64,000 bases of DNA from Podospora pseudocomata (taxonomy: Eukaryota; Ascomycota; Sordariomycetes; Sordariales; Podosporaceae), in assembly GCF_035222375.1 (NCBI RefSeq), contig NW_026946363.1:2914001-2978000 (forward strand). Direction: 5' to 3'. Positions 63,344 to 64,000 of this stretch are shown here, in pieces. The notes below the pieces were generated by a model. That model saw nothing but the letters and a program-made list of their open reading frames with translations. It was not told the origin of the DNA and ran no database searches. A program made the translations under genes and the position numbers. Each line of letters opens with the position of its first letter. Within the stretch, counting starts at the first letter, position 1.

Positions 63344-64000
63344 TCACCTCTTCCTCTCCCTGACCTTAATCCTCCTCCCCGCCTTCGTAACCCCCCCGCT
63401 CGTCGCCGTTTTCGCCATCTTCGCCTGTGTAACCTCCAGTTCCAACTCGGCATCCGTCAACGCCTTGAGCTTTTTCCTCGCCTCCTTCAACTTCTTAGCC
63501 AATTTCTCCAAATTCCGCTCCTTCCTCACCCTCTCCTCATCATCCTCATCATCACTCTCCTGTTCCCTCTCCTGCCTTTTCCTTCCCTCCACCACCTCCT
63601 TCCGCTCCTCAACCCCCTCACAAAAAACAATCTTCTTCGCTTTCTTCGGTTGTTGCCCTCCCATATCAAACTCATCCTCACTATCCTCCTCCTCTTCCCC
63701 CCCGCCCGCAAGCACCCACCTCTCCTCCAACCCCCTCACCTCCTTGGCAACAATATTCCTCACAGTCCTCACATACCCCAAATCCTGCGTCTTGAGCAGC
63801 CTAACTAAATCCACACCCATAGCCTTGTTTCCCCTATCCCCCGCTACCTTCCCATCAAACCCTTTTCCTGCAGTGAGAGAAGACGACCCGGCCGACTTGC
63901 GGGACATCATGCCGAAATAAAACTCATCTTCGTTCTTCTCGGCGGCTTTCTCCCGGAGTGATTTGAGGACTGTTTGCTTTTTTTTGTAGTCCTTTGCGCG
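63344..64000 (-). CDS. UTP11: UTP11, U3 snoRNA-associated protein, 3' part (runs off right edge)
   Basis: On the minus strand 218 codons plus the stop are visible; the first in the window reads [20 protein letters not shown], followed by [15 protein letters not shown], a hallmark of Utp11. After it come [20 protein letters not shown], an acidic segment ([17 protein letters not shown]) that is longer than in yeast, [14 protein letters not shown], and a helical, basic C-terminus ending VRERKR. The first ~30 residues lie beyond the edge. Utp11 belongs to the small-subunit processome and is needed for 18S rRNA maturation in the nucleolus. The coding strand is G-rich throughout this 3' part, as in several neighbours. 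Confidence 0.94.
   Translation of the reverse strand, partial: RAKDYKKKQTVLKSLREKAAEKNEDEFYFGMMSRKSAGSSSLTAGKGFDGKVAGDRGNKAMGVDLVRLLKTQDLGYVRTVRNIVAKEVRGLEERWVLAGGGEEEEDSEDEFDMGGQQPKKAKKIVFCEGVEERKEVVEGRKRQEREQESDDEDDEERVRKERNLEKLAKKLKEARKKLKALTDAELELEVTQAKMAKTATSGGVTKAGRRIKVRERKR

Noticed and set aside
1-64000. Retroelements, DNA transposons, CRISPR arrays
   Set aside because: I searched by eye for reverse transcriptase, integrase and transposase motifs, long terminal repeats and regular spacer arrays and found none.

Overview
The window is nuclear DNA of a filamentous ascomycete, most likely a Sordariomycete and probably Sordariales. The support is short GT..AG introns (about 45-90 nt) with CTRAC-type branch sites, compact genes on both strands, a dispersed single 5S rRNA gene, almost no mobile elements, and proteins of Pezizomycotina type. 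About 20 protein genes are supported. One runs off each edge: an unnamed coiled-coil protein on the left and UTP11 on the right. All intron calls were made by eye from splice signals and reading frame.

Layout. 1-10.9 kb: unnamed coiled-coil gene (-), FAR-17a/AIG1-like membrane protein (+), GUP1-type MBOAT acyltransferase (-), TPR/F-box protein of the Pof7/FBXO9 type (-). 11-13.4 kb: a debris zone with a 5'-truncated ribokinase pseudogene, a short minisatellite and a 5S rRNA relic. 13.4-25.1 kb: alanyl-tRNA synthetase (-), a divergent unnamed gene whose last codons and stop are repeated nine times in tandem, an RCR-like membrane protein with PPxY motifs (-), PTC7-like mitochondrial phosphatase (+), a Kre9/Knh1-type GPI protein (-). 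25.1-32 kb: Hpm1/METTL18-like protein-histidine methyltransferase (-) and a Baeyer-Villiger monooxygenase (+).

The most interesting part is 33.4-48.5 kb. Two tandem genes encode patatin phospholipase - NB-ARC - TPR proteins, which are fungal NLR-like STAND receptors. The first is broken and the second looks whole (1390 aa, five exons). About 4.4 kb further on, past SDHAF3 and a DHR2-type helicase, lies SEC9, the SNAP-25-type t-SNARE. In Neurospora crassa a patatin-NB-ARC-TPR NLR (PLP-1) guards SEC-9 and triggers cell death when unlike SEC-9 forms meet; Podospora has a related incompatibility locus. The window is therefore a strong candidate for a sec-9/plp-1 type allorecognition locus, with a duplicated and partly decayed receptor and two housekeeping genes between the partners.

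48.9-64 kb: a small unnamed gene next to SEC9, a GTPBP1/2-like GTPase (+), an intact 5S rRNA gene (-), mitochondrial threonyl-tRNA synthetase (-), two unnamed fungal proteins with membrane segments (+), a repeat-bearing gap near 59 kb, and UTP11 (-). Translation and ribosome assembly are well represented (AlaRS, mitochondrial ThrRS, GTPBP-like, DHR2, UTP11, 5S, Hpm1). The genes are transcribed singly and I see no metabolic cluster. Many ordinary genes switch partway from C-rich to G/T-rich sequence on the coding strand, a window-wide pattern that no annotated feature explains.
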